Shown here in pieces: positions 8,560 through 14,915 of a stretch of 38,931 nt of DNA. The notes beneath the pieces are model-generated. The model worked only from the letters and a program-made list of their open reading frames with translations. It was not told where the DNA came from and made no database searches. Position 1 is the stretch's first letter. The number at the start of each line of letters is the position of its first letter. Both the position numbers and the translations under genes were made by a program. Source of the stretch: a bacterium (GTDB taxonomy: Bacteria > UBA9089 > JASEGY01); contig JBFMHI010000011.1 of assembly GCA_040753085.1 (NCBI GenBank), forward strand, positions 1-38,931, in the 5' to 3' direction.

Positions 8560-8594
8560 ACGGTGGTGCTGAAACGTAGATATGCAGGAACGGC

Positions 8595-8705
8595 ACCCAA
8601 CCAGTGGCTGGAGCGGACTTGGCTACGGCAGCACGACTCTTGCGGGTGTCGCTGGCAACAGCTCCGTCGCCTCCGTCGCGCCGCTCAGCCACCGCGCTGT
8701 TAGAC
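8595..8705 (+). other. Integron attC recombination site 1
   Basis: R'' ACCCAAC (8595-8601) and R' GTTAGAC (8699-8705) fit RYYYAAC/GTTRRRY. Between them GTGGCTGgAGCGG (8604-8616) pairs with CCGCTCAGCCAC (8681-8692), leaving one unpaired G, the extrahelical base typical of attC. Orientation is canonical, downstream of a plus-strand gene. Confidence 0.82.
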
Positions 8706-8754
8706 CGGAATGTGATGTGACGGTTAGAGAACCATGCTCGAAGGAGTTGGCCTA

Positions 8755-9323
8755 ATGATCACCATATCATGGAAGTATTTGCTTGCGGGAGCCTTTATAC
8801 CTTAGCGGTCACAGTGGCGAGTGCAACCTTCGCAGTCTCAAGACTGGCTACCGAGAGCTACGTGAACGCTTTGCAGCTGCAGGTCGCTCAGCTCGACAGG
8901 AGAGTGCAAGAGCTCCAATTCAGCTTTGATTCCCGCCGGCAGCCGTCCGGCGAAACAAGCAGGAATTCTGAGCCTGTGCCGCGGGCGGGCGGCAGCCGCG
9001 AACAGAGGCCATCGATAACCTTCAGGGAGCCGAGAAACGGGGCCCAAGTTCCCCAGTTCATTGACGTCGAGTATACAATAGGGACAGTACCAACTGGTTA
9101 TCGTGCCATTCTCCTAGTGAGGGACCCGTTGGGCCAGTATTGGTCATGGGGTACATCGGCGTCAGGTCGTCACATCCGAGTTCAAATCGGTGTTGCGGAA
9201 GACAGTGGGCGGCAATTTGAGATTGGAGTGTTGATTACGGACCGGGAGGTTCCTTTCGGTCAACCCCGGCAGACTGTGCCTGACGGAATTGCGTACGAGT
9301 CCATAAGTGTTATGCGAAGGTAG
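8755..9323 (+). pseudogene. Membrane-anchored coiled-coil protein, apparent frameshift (cassette gene 2)
   Basis: The open frame from ATG 8769 encodes 184 aa: a hydrophobic stretch, a coiled coil around LQLQVAQLDRRVQELQ, a linker, and a beta-rich domain (ITFREPRNGAQVPQFIDVEYTI...) of a type seen in Ig-like folds. The well-spaced SD (AAGGAG, 8741-8746) however serves ATG 8755, whose frame reads MITISWKYLLAGAFIP and then stops at about 8803. Joining the two frames by one missing base gives a normal membrane anchor, so I think this gene carries a one-base deletion near 8785-8803 or an assembly error. No known family recognised. Flanked on both sides by attC sites. Confidence 0.5.
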
Positions 9324-9341
9324 ACACAGTGCTGATCCACA

Positions 9342-9399
9342 GTCTAACCAATAAATCCAGCGGATGGCTTACAGCCCCTACTGATTTAAGTCGTTAGAG
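9342..9399 (+). other. Integron attC recombination site 2
   Basis: R'' GTCTAAC (9342-9348), R' GTTAGAG (9393-9399, last base off consensus). TAAATCcAG after R'' pairs with CTGATTTA before R', again with a single extrahelical base. 58 bp, close to the classic 59-base element. Confidence 0.75.
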
Positions 9400-9437
9400 G
9401 AAAAATGACTAAAAAGTAAAATGAGAGGTTAAATGGT

Positions 9438-9827
9438 ATGGGTTATGTACGAACAAGAATTGAAATAGGTAATCCAAGAAATCCAAAACTGAAAAGAATA
9501 GAGAAAGAAGCTCTTGTAGATACAGGAGCATTGATGCTTTGTATTCCTGAACATATCTGTATTCAGATGGGCTTTGAAGAACTTGAGAAAAGAGAAGTTA
9601 TAGCAGCTGATGGTAAAAAGCAATTGGTACCTTATGTTGGACCCGTTTTAGTGCATTTTGAAAATAGAAGCTGTTTTGTAGGGGCTTTAGTATTGGGTGA
9701 TGATGTTTTGCTTGGCGCAGTTCCTATGGAAGATATGGACTTAATAGTATCGCCAGCTCATAAAAAAGTCGTTGTAAATCCCGACAGTCCTAATTTTCCT
9801 CAAGCTTTAGTTAAACAAAATATCTAA
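9438..9827 (+). CDS. Retropepsin-like aspartic protease (clan AA), copy 1
   Basis: 129 aa single-domain protein with the active-site motif ALVDTGA (Asp28) and a hydrophobic-Gly flap region (LLGAVPMEDMDL), as in gag-polyprotein-putative-aspartyl-protease families of prokaryotes (PF13650/PF13975-like). Such domains act as dimers. Substrates are unknown. No signal peptide. ATG 9438 has SD GAGAGG (9423-9428), and an out-of-frame ATG sits at 9433. Low GC compared with cassette genes 1 and 2, consistent with a different origin. Downstream lies an attC half site. Confidence 0.75.
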   Translation: MGYVRTRIEIGNPRNPKLKRIEKEALVDTGALMLCIPEHICIQMGFEELEKREVIAADGKKQLVPYVGPVLVHFENRSCFVGALVLGDDVLLGAVPMEDMDLIVSPAHKKVVVNPDSPNFPQALVKQNI

Positions 9828-9839
9828 CAAGCGATTGCG
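9822..9839 (+). other. Truncated attC (R'' half only)
   Basis: ATCTAAC (9822-9828) followed by AAGCG looks like the left half of an attC overlapping the protease stop codon. The right half is absent, and group II intron-like sequence follows instead. Confidence 0.4.
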
Positions 9840-10072
9840 AAAGGAGTAAGCAAAACCTATGTAGGTCGCCGTTGATACAAATATTGTACCGTTTCCTGAC
9901 GCATGATGATGAAGAACAATATCAAGAGACGTATGCCGTGTTTCAGTGCTCCCGAGTGTATATCTCGAATACGGTGTTTTTGGAAACAGTGAGATGCTTG
10001 AGCTGTAGGGGGAAACTTCCATGTACAGTTCTTAGGGAGGAATGGGGCTGAAAGGCCCTTGACCTACCCGAT
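9840..10072 (+). mobile_element. Group II intron 3' remnant (domains V and VI)
   Basis: Domain V can be folded at 10000-10031: GAGCTGTA pairs with TACAGTTC (containing the AGC triad), with an upper stem GGGG/TTCC closed by GAAAC. A domain VI-like hairpin (GGGGCTGAAAGGCCC) and the 3' end CCTACCCGAT at about 10072 follow. No reverse transcriptase frame and no recognisable 5' domains remain, so the left border is arbitrary. The next gene starts 37 nt after the intron end. Confidence 0.6.
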
Positions 10073-10108
10073 GATAGGAAGAAATGATAGGACAGAGGAG
10101 AAAATGAC

Positions 10109-10492
10109 ATGGGCATGTTTAGGAAAAAGGTAATAGTTTCTAACAGCAAGGATCCTAATCAGTTCTTTGAAGAAGAATTTTGGGTAGATACGGGAGCTCT
10201 TTATTCCTTTGTCCCTGAGGATTATCTGGAAAGGATAGGCGTAGAACCGTCAGCAAAACGGAATCTGATTCTTGCTGACGGACGGCAGGATATGAGACTA
10301 CTTGGTTTTTGTGACTTTCAGATTGAAGATTTCGAAGGCAATATTCCTTGCCCCGTGATTTTCGCACCAAAGGGCTCTCTGTTCTTGCTTGGAGCGACAG
10401 CTTTGGAGAACTTTGGCGTCGAAGTGGATCCGATTCAGAAAAAGTTGAAGCCGATTCTGGCTATTATTGGGGGATTCTTGGCTTCACAATGA
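10109..10492 (+). CDS. Retropepsin-like aspartic protease (clan AA), copy 2
   Basis: 127 aa, with active site WVDTGA (Asp27) and the second-half signature LLGATALENFGVEVDP characteristic of prokaryotic clan AA proteases. Only distantly similar to the copy at 9438 (shared DTGA, EE.R-NLILADGR versus REVIAADGK, LGA), so not a recent duplication. Start ATG 10109 with SD GAGGAG (10095-10100). Its attC overlaps the 3' end region. Cytoplasmic by prediction, substrate unknown. Confidence 0.77.
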   Translation: MGMFRKKVIVSNSKDPNQFFEEEFWVDTGALYSFVPEDYLERIGVEPSAKRNLILADGRQDMRLLGFCDFQIEDFEGNIPCPVIFAPKGSLFLLGATALENFGVEVDPIQKKLKPILAIIGGFLASQ

Positions 10493-10496
10493 CAAT

Positions 10497-10555
10497 CGCT
10501 AACAACTGCGTGGAGCGGACGCGGTAAACCGCGCCGCTCACGTAGGCCGTTAGGT
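10497..10555 (+). other. Integron attC recombination site 3 (59 bp)
   Basis: CGCTAAC (10497-10503) and GTTAGGT (10549-10555). CGTGgAGCGG pairs with CCGCTCACG with one extrahelical G, and the tip is GCGG-TAAA-CCGC. The most textbook-like attC in the window. Confidence 0.88.
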
Positions 10556-10564
10556 CATAGAACG

Positions 10565-10921
10565 ATGAAAAGAAATCGTATTATCATTGTGTTTTGTACG
10601 CTCTTCGTTATCGCTTTCGCTGGATTCGCTATTGTGCGTTGGTATCATGTCAAAACCTACTTACAGACGCAAGAAAAAATAATCAAAAATGAACTTAACA
10701 CAGTGCAGATTAAGCACTCACGCTCGAATGCAAGTGATGGTGTGAAACGATTTCTCGATACTGGAAAACTTATTGCTGTTCCATCTTATTTTGTCCAACC
10801 AAGCAAGATGTACGAGGCCAACATGTATTACATAAGGGTTTTCCCTAGAGTAACGACCCACAATGAAGATGGATGGGTTGGAAGAAATAAATCAGGAAAC
10901 TGGTACGTAAAAATATTTTGA
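10565..10921 (+). CDS. Small single-pass membrane protein (cassette gene)
   Basis: 118 aa, unrecognised. The N-terminus MKRNRIIIVFCTLFVIAFAGF is a clear membrane anchor or uncleaved signal; the remaining ~90 residues are extracytoplasmic, basic, with KRFLDTGKLIAVPSYF and a Trp/Tyr-rich end (GWVGRNKSGNWYVKIF). Starts only 10 nt after the attC, as is usual for cassettes; no strong SD. No function proposed. Confidence 0.55.
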   Translation: MKRNRIIIVFCTLFVIAFAGFAIVRWYHVKTYLQTQEKIIKNELNTVQIKHSRSNASDGVKRFLDTGKLIAVPSYFVQPSKMYEANMYYIRVFPRVTTHNEDGWVGRNKSGNWYVKIF

Positions 10922-10937
10922 CCTAATACATGTTAGA

Positions 10938-10966
10938 TTGAAAAATAGACAATATTATGTTATAAT
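10938..10966 (+). promoter_or_regulatory. Sigma70-type promoter of the DUF5678-protease pair
   Basis: TTGAAA (10938-10943), 17-nt spacer, TATAAT (10961-10966). The start site would fall near 10973, giving a very short leader to ATG 10984. An internal promoter means these cassette genes need no upstream integron promoter. Confidence 0.7.
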
Positions 10967-10983
10967 TTTAAATGGAGGGAATG

Positions 10984-11181
10984 ATGGAAAAAGTATTAGT
11001 TAACTCTAATAAATACAACGGTCAATATGTTGCAATCATAAGCGTTGATGATAACACTATAGTTGGCTCTGGCAATACTCCAGATGAGGCTTTATCTAAA
11101 GCACAGAAAAAAGGCATTCAAAAACCTTTTATCCTTTATGTTCCAGATAAAGATTTAGTTCATATCTATCATGTTGATTGA
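10984..11181 (+). CDS. DUF5678-like small protein
   Basis: About 65 aa: MEKVLVNSNKYNGQYVAIIS, then a short beta-alpha pattern (DNTIVGSGNTPDEALSKAQKKG) ending ILYVPDKDLVHIYHVD. The pattern matches the DUF5678 family, which I recall as commonly encoded just upstream of retropepsin-like proteases, as here. ATG 10984 is preferred because GGAGG (10974-10978) lies 5 nt upstream; ATG 10972 and 10981 are alternatives. Overlaps the next gene by 11 nt. Function unknown; perhaps a substrate or inhibitor of the protease. Confidence 0.7.
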   Translation: MEKVLVNSNKYNGQYVAIISVDDNTIVGSGNTPDEALSKAQKKGIQKPFILYVPDKDLVHIYHVD

Positions 11182-11566
11182 AAATTATCCTTTTACAATT
11201 ACGAGAGTAGGAGATATCGCTAGACCATATCTTCCTATTACAATTATTAATCCTGAGAATCAAAAAGAAATCAATGTGTTTGCCTTAGTTGATACTGGAG
11301 CAGATGAATGCGCTCTGCCTGCCACATTTGCCCTACCTTTGGGACATAATTTACAATCAGGCTACCAGAAAAGAATAAGTACTGGTAATGGGATAACTAC
11401 CGCTTATAGCCACACTGTCTGTATAAAAGCATTTAACTTCTTAACCGAAAATGTCTTGATTGATTTTATGCCAAATTTACATATTCCACTACTCGGTGTA
11501 AAAAGTTTCCTAAGTAATTTTATTTTGAAGATTGATTACCATGAAAAAATATTCTCAATAATATAA
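11171..11566 (+). CDS. Retropepsin-like aspartic protease (clan AA), copy 3
   Basis: 131 aa with FALVDTGADECALP (Asp41), the classic DTGAD version of the clan AA active site, and IPLLGVKSFLSNFILKID as the second conserved strand. Different from the two upstream proteases. Translationally coupled to the DUF5678-like gene by an ATG within its last codons. Ends 7 nt before an attC. Predicted cytoplasmic; partner and substrate unknown. Confidence 0.8.
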   Translation: MLIENYPFTITRVGDIARPYLPITIINPENQKEINVFALVDTGADECALPATFALPLGHNLQSGYQKRISTGNGITTAYSHTVCIKAFNFLTENVLIDFMPNLHIPLLGVKSFLSNFILKIDYHEKIFSII

Positions 11567-11572
11567 AAATCA

Positions 11573-11632
11573 ATCTAACAATTCACTTCACCTGACCGCC
11601 ATTCTGGCGGCAGGTGAGTTCTATCGTTAGAC
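11573..11632 (+). other. Integron attC recombination site 4 (60 bp)
   Basis: ATCTAAC (11573-11579) and GTTAGAC (11626-11632) both match consensus. ACTtCACCTG pairs with CAGGTGAGT with one extrahelical T, and the apical stem is CCGCCA/TGGCGG. Last attC of the first cluster. Confidence 0.88.
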
Positions 11633-11636
11633 AATA

Positions 11637-11825
11637 ATACCGAAAATAGAGGAAGAACATTTTACCAAGATAATTGTTGACAGTGTAAAAAATTACCAGA
11701 AGAATTTTTCTTATAGTAATGGTTTATCAGCAGAAAAGACAATAACACTCCTTGCCTTTTTAGATACAATGGGCTATTCAAGAAGATGTTCAAAGAGTAT
11801 GGTTAAATACGGGGTGGTGGTGTAG
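11637..11825 (+). pseudogene. Open frame running into tRNA-Asp, probable cassette-gene remnant
   Basis: A stop-free stretch of 63 codons (IPKIEEEHFTKIIVDSVKNY...LLAFLDTMGYSRRCSKSMVKY) has protein-like composition but no usual start codon, and its stop lies inside the tRNA gene. It directly follows attC 4, so it may be the broken first gene of a lost cassette. No family recognised. Confidence 0.3.
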
Positions 11826-11889
11826 CTAGGTTTAACATATCGGCCTGTCACGCCGAAGATCGCGGGTTCAAATCCCGTCCACCCCGCCA
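11811..11889 (+). tRNA. tRNA-Asp(GTC)
   Basis: Acceptor GGGGTGG (11811-11817) pairs with CCACCCC (11879-11885); anticodon arm TCGGC-CTGTCAC-GCCGA gives anticodon GTC; T arm GCGGGTTCAAATCCCGT; G discriminator and encoded CCA (11886-11889). Marks the right edge of the first cassette region. Confidence 0.95.
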
Positions 11890-11998
11890 GTGGTTAGTTG
11901 GAAAGCCACCAACTCGTCAGGCATTCTTCCCACCTGTTATTTGCCTTACCTAATATCATCTAAGTCCAAGATCGGTTAATAACTGCTATATACTCAGA

Positions 11999-12049
11999 CA
12001 GATAGGCTGACGGCTGAAGTTCAATAGCCTTCAGTTTTCAGTCTATCTG
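11999..12049. repeat. Imperfect inverted repeat downstream of the Rpn-like gene
   Basis: CAGATAGGCTGA at the left is matched by TCAGTCTATCTG at the right, with CTGAAG/CTTCAG inside. Similar GGCTGAAGGCTGAAG text is found in the repeats at 22041 and 24291. It could serve as a transcript end for the minus-strand gene at 12069 but lacks a clear T-run. Confidence 0.45.
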
Positions 12050-12068
12050 CCGGGCCGGATGATATGGC

Positions 12069-13082
12069 TTACTTCATAATCAACTCAGCGAAATCCTCAA
12101 ATTCTTCCAATGACTTTACTTCTATCCCCTTCCTGTGAAGAACCTTTAAGATGGAAGCATCTCTTATTTTATTTAATCTCTCCACAATTGATTGGGGAAC
12201 AGCCTCAAAACGCCGATCAAGAATATCAAGGATTCCCTGCTGCAATCCCTGCTGCAATCCCTGCTGCAATCCCTGCTGCAATCCTTGCTGCAATCCCTGC
12301 TGCATTCCTTCTTCTCTTAACACCTCAGCTATGGTAGGCATGATCTCACCTCCTTTATCCAGTAAGGCTTCATCTACCGCCGCCTTGACGTCTTCATAGG
12401 TAACATTAGAGGCAGCATTGAGTATGTATTTCAAAATGGTTTCCAAGTATTCCAGAGCCGTTCGCTTTTCCAAAAGATTTCTTAAAAGACTAAGTATTCC
12501 AGGAAGATGGTCTGTTAAATCCTCTCTAAATATGTATTTTAAAATAAGCAGCGTCATCCGTAAGATGACCTCCCCCTTGATATCCTCATCATTGTACCCG
12601 GACGCATCCCAAAGCAGATACTGAAAATCAGGGATAAACTGAACCAGATCATCAGAATAGGCAAAAAGGTCTCTGAAATTTAAGCCGGCCTGCCAATCTC
12701 CCTCGCCGTGATATAGTACCAAGGGAATGATTACCGGAAACCCCCTTTCATCTTCCTTCTTCTTAAGCCACATTTCCCATATCTTTACCATATACCTGAG
12801 AATATGAAAGGCGGTTAAAATTTCAGCATAGCTCTTGTGCTCAAAAAGGATATACACATACCCCCCTGAACCGTCCTTGAGATCTACCTCGAAAAGCAGA
12901 TCAGAGAAATATTCCTTCAGGTGTTTGTCTATAAATGAATCCTTGGTGTATTCCAGGGAATCCAAATCAAGCAGACTAACCACCTTATTAGGCAGATAAT
13001 TCAGGAGAAATTCCCTGGCTGTATTCTTTCGCGTAAAAACCTCTTTGAAGAATTTGTCGTGAGGATTAATGATCTGTTCCAT
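12069..13082 (-). CDS. Rpn/YhgA-like PD-(D/E)XK nuclease family protein (transposase_31)
   Basis: About 337 aa. The N-terminus MEQIINPHDKFFKEVFTRKN, then YTKDSFIDKHLKEYFSDLLFEVDL (catalytic Asp-x(n)-E), YVYILFEHKS (E-x-K-like) and PVIIPLVLYHGEGDW are hallmarks of recombination-promoting nuclease/putative transposase PF04754. The C-terminal quarter has the repeat QQGL x5-6, encoded by a 12-bp tandem repeat (12232-12303), then a helical tail. An in-frame TTG at 13208 would add 42 residues, but ATG 13082 begins the usual family sequence. Members act in RecA-independent recombination in E. coli; here that is inference. Confidence 0.85.
   Translation of the reverse strand: MEQIINPHDKFFKEVFTRKNTAREFLLNYLPNKVVSLLDLDSLEYTKDSFIDKHLKEYFSDLLFEVDLKDGSGGYVYILFEHKSYAEILTAFHILRYMVKIWEMWLKKKEDERGFPVIIPLVLYHGEGDWQAGLNFRDLFAYSDDLVQFIPDFQYLLWDASGYNDEDIKGEVILRMTLLILKYIFREDLTDHLPGILSLLRNLLEKRTALEYLETILKYILNAASNVTYEDVKAAVDEALLDKGGEIMPTIAEVLREEGMQQGLQQGLQQGLQQGLQQGLQQGILDILDRRFEAVPQSIVERLNKIRDASILKVLHRKGIEVKSLEEFEDFAELIMK
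12232..12303. repeat. 12-bp in-frame tandem repeat within the Rpn-like gene
   Basis: Six units of AATCCCTGCTGC with minor variation, encoding Gln-Gln-Gly-Leu repeats. Copy number likely varies by slippage without breaking the frame. Confidence 0.85.
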
Positions 13083-13216
13083 AAATAACCTGACTTCCTT
13101 ACTGAAAACTGGAGCGTAAGAGAGGAAGAATTTACTGTGGCCTTCCCGTTCTAACCGAAGCAGATATCTTACCCATTGAAATATAGCATAGATGTTACTC
13201 TTTGTCAAATAGAATC

Positions 13217-13253
13217 TTAGAGCCTATCCCAAGACCCTGGACACCAGGAGTTT
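13217..13253 (+). repeat. Partial TAAGAGCCTATCCC element
   Basis: TTAGAGCCTATCCC (13217-13230) followed by GACACCAGGAG (about 13239-13249), the left end and part of the internal stem of the element at 7267. The right end is missing. Lies just upstream of the TTG of the Rpn-like frame. Confidence 0.6.
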
Positions 13254-13261
13254 AGTATCTT

Positions 13262-13386
13262 GACAGTTAAAGGTTCTCACGGGTTTTCAAGCCTAACCCA
13301 TTTAGAATGGGGCATTTACCTCTAAAGGCGGCTCGGCTTACAAACACCAACAATACCAATGGGCTTACGGAGAACTTTTAACTGTC
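13262..13386. mobile_element. 125-bp element with 17-bp terminal inverted repeats
   Basis: GACAGTTAAAGGTTCTC (13262-13278) and GAGAACTTTTAACTGTC (13370-13386) are inverted repeats with one mismatch. An internal hairpin CCCATTTAGAATGGG lies at about 13298-13312. No ORF. Could be a MITE or the end of a lost insertion sequence. Directly adjacent to the partial repeat at 13217. Confidence 0.5.
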
Positions 13387-13622
13387 GAGAAAAATAAACA
13401 GTGTTGATAAAAGTAGACATGTATATAAACTATCAGTGAGACAAACAGTTACCACTATTTTCCCCTCAAAAAATCAGATAAATGTTGTTTTTTTTTGAAC
13501 ACTATTGGGGAAGGGAAAAATGGGGAAGACAAGGGATAATTTAAAAATTTATCATCCGTAAATCTTTGTAAATCAAGATATTGCAGTAGAGAGATTAAAT
13601 TTTTGCCGGATTTTTAATGAGT

Positions 13623-13638
13623 TGGCATAAAATTTGCT
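13623..13638 (+). promoter_or_regulatory. Candidate sigma54 promoter
   Basis: TGGCAT-AAAAT-TTGCT: GG at 13624-13625 and GC at 13636-13637 with the required 10-nt spacing, very close to TGGCAC-N5-TTGCA/T. It points at the gene starting at 14001, about 350 nt away across an intron remnant, so it may be fortuitous. The stretch 13387-13720 otherwise shows only AT-rich DNA. Confidence 0.4.
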
Positions 13639-13937
13639 TATTTATTAACAACTATAAATAGGATACCTCACCACGGAGAAAAATCGAAAATCATTCTTTG
13701 TGTCTCTGGGGTGAACGATTACAATGTGGATTAGTATCTTTATAACCCAAGAAGGTATCTCACTATTACCGGCACCTAAACTAATACCAACTCCATCTAC
13801 CATCCTACCAGCGATCCCTAAAACTAAAACACCAGCCATCTCGGAAACAGATGTATCCAAGCCACTTCTAATCTCAAGTGATGCCGTGTCAATGTATTCT
13901 TCTATGCCTTACTGAACCAGATACGGAATTGTTTAAT

Positions 13938-13973
13938 GTGAGGGAAAACTTCACGCACGGTTCTGTGAGGGGC
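13938..13973 (+). mobile_element. Group II intron domain V-like remnant
   Basis: GTGAGGGAAAACTTCAC followed by GCACGGTTCTGTGAGGGG closely resembles the distal stem and 3' strand of a domain V, but the 5' GAGCCGT strand is degenerate and no domain VI is clear. It ends about 28 nt before the ATG of the next gene. Confidence 0.45.
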
Positions 13974-14000
13974 ATTAACAACCAAAAGGAGGTTGAAAAG

Positions 14001-14456
14001 ATGTTTACTCGACAGATTAAGAAGCTAATTAGTGGAATGATCTTGATGTCGATTGTCATTTCACCCGTTTGGGCAGAGGAGAATAAGCTATGTAGATTAA
14101 AGGTAGACACCTCCTTAAGGCCAATCACTATTGCTGGAATACAGGAATCAGAACTTATCTTCAGACCAGACCCCAATACTGTCCTTTATTCTGCCTCCTT
14201 CAGCTCTGAACAATCCTTTGGTCTTGAGGAATCGAAAAAGGAGAAGACAAAGAAGAAGGGAAGGATAATCGGGACTATTGTGGGAGCAGGGATCGGAGGG
14301 GGAATAGGAGGGTGCCTTTTTATTGTAGTCTGTATTGGCGTTGGTGGGGAAGAATGTAACCCATCTCCTCTAATTATAATAGTCCCGACGGTTATTGGAG
14401 GATTTATCGGTTATAAGATAGGGGAGTATTTTGATAAAAAAGAAGGCTCTCGGTAA
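14001..14456 (+). CDS. Exported glycine-zipper protein
   Basis: 151 aa. An N-terminal signal peptide (KKLISGMILMSIVISPVWA, cleavage after WAEE) is followed by an approximately 60-residue domain, a lysine-rich segment (ESKKEKTKKKGR) and a glycine-zipper membrane region GTIVGAGIGGGIGGCLFIV...VIGGFIGYKIGEYFDK. It resembles small Gly-zipper envelope proteins that insert in or associate with membranes; no specific family recognised. ATG 14001 is fixed by an excellent SD (AAAGGAGGT, 13985-13993). An upstream in-frame extension to 13878 crosses intron sequence and is not credible. A terminator-like hairpin follows at 14647. Confidence 0.7.
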   Translation: MFTRQIKKLISGMILMSIVISPVWAEENKLCRLKVDTSLRPITIAGIQESELIFRPDPNTVLYSASFSSEQSFGLEESKKEKTKKKGRIIGTIVGAGIGGGIGGCLFIVVCIGVGGEECNPSPLIIIVPTVIGGFIGYKIGEYFDKKEGSR

Positions 14457-14592
14457 GTGCTCAGCCTATCCCTTTTGTTCCCAAGTTCCAGACAGAGAAT
14501 TGTAGGCTAATATATCAGTAAGAACACAAGGGCAATTTAGTGATCCTATATCTGTCATTTGTCGCATAGATAAACCTTATTAGAATCAAAAA

Positions 14593-14636
14593 GGCTGTCA
14601 GGTAGGAAAGATTGGTCGTCTTGATACCTGACAGCC
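14593..14636. repeat. Perfect 12-bp inverted repeat
   Basis: GGCTGTCAGGTA (14593-14604) and TACCTGACAGCC (14625-14636) with a 20-nt loop and no following T-run. It may be a protein-binding palindrome or a small element. Confidence 0.5.
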
Positions 14637-14646
14637 CGGGTGACAT

Positions 14647-14687
14647 TACAAGAGGGGTGTGCCCTCTTTGTATGCCGTTTTTATTTT
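14647..14687 (+). terminator. Rho-independent terminator
   Basis: Stem TACAAGAGGG / CCCTCTTTGTA with loop GTGTG, then TGCCGTTTTTATTTT. Suitable as terminator of the glycine-zipper gene 190 nt upstream. Confidence 0.65.
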
Positions 14688-14768
14688 AACCCCATTAGCA
14701 GAAAAAGTCAAGGGAAACTTTTTGAATACTTGCTATTTCTTGCCTTACAAAACCCGGGATGTAGGTAA

Positions 14769-14831
14769 TGACAGGGGTTAAAACCCAAGCGCCATCCTGT
14801 CACCGCCTTGCGGTGCGGTAGGGTGGTTAAG
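14769..14831 (+). ncRNA. Candidate structured leader upstream of the secreted-protein gene
   Basis: TGACAGG (14769-14775) can pair with CCTGTCA (14796-14802) around an inner GGGTTAAAACCC hairpin, and ACCGCCTTGCGGT forms an adjacent hairpin, followed by GGTAGGGTGGTTAAGG. The arrangement faintly recalls a cyclic-di-GMP (GEMM) riboswitch, but core bases do not match, so I leave it unnamed. Confidence 0.25.
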
Positions 14832-14915
14832 GAGGTGAAGATAAAAACGAACCAGTCATCAGACCAGGTGTTACCCTGATCTGAACCATGTCAAAAAATA
14901 AGAAGGAGGCACAAG

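Noticed and set aside
13645-13907. Minus-strand gene (frame reading ...GLDTSVSEMAGVLVLGIAGRMVDGVG...)
   Set aside because: The composition is protein-like and might be a membrane-protein fragment, but it has no proper start, overlaps the repeat text and intron relic, and matches no family I know. Left as unexplained.
13878-14000. N-terminal extension of the glycine-zipper protein
   Set aside because: The extension translates a domain V relic; ATG 14001 has a strong SD and begins a signal peptide.
14750-14850. Cyclic-di-GMP (GEMM-I) riboswitch
   Set aside because: The end GGTAGGGTGG is suggestive, but the conserved core (CAAAGC and the tetraloop receptor) is missing.
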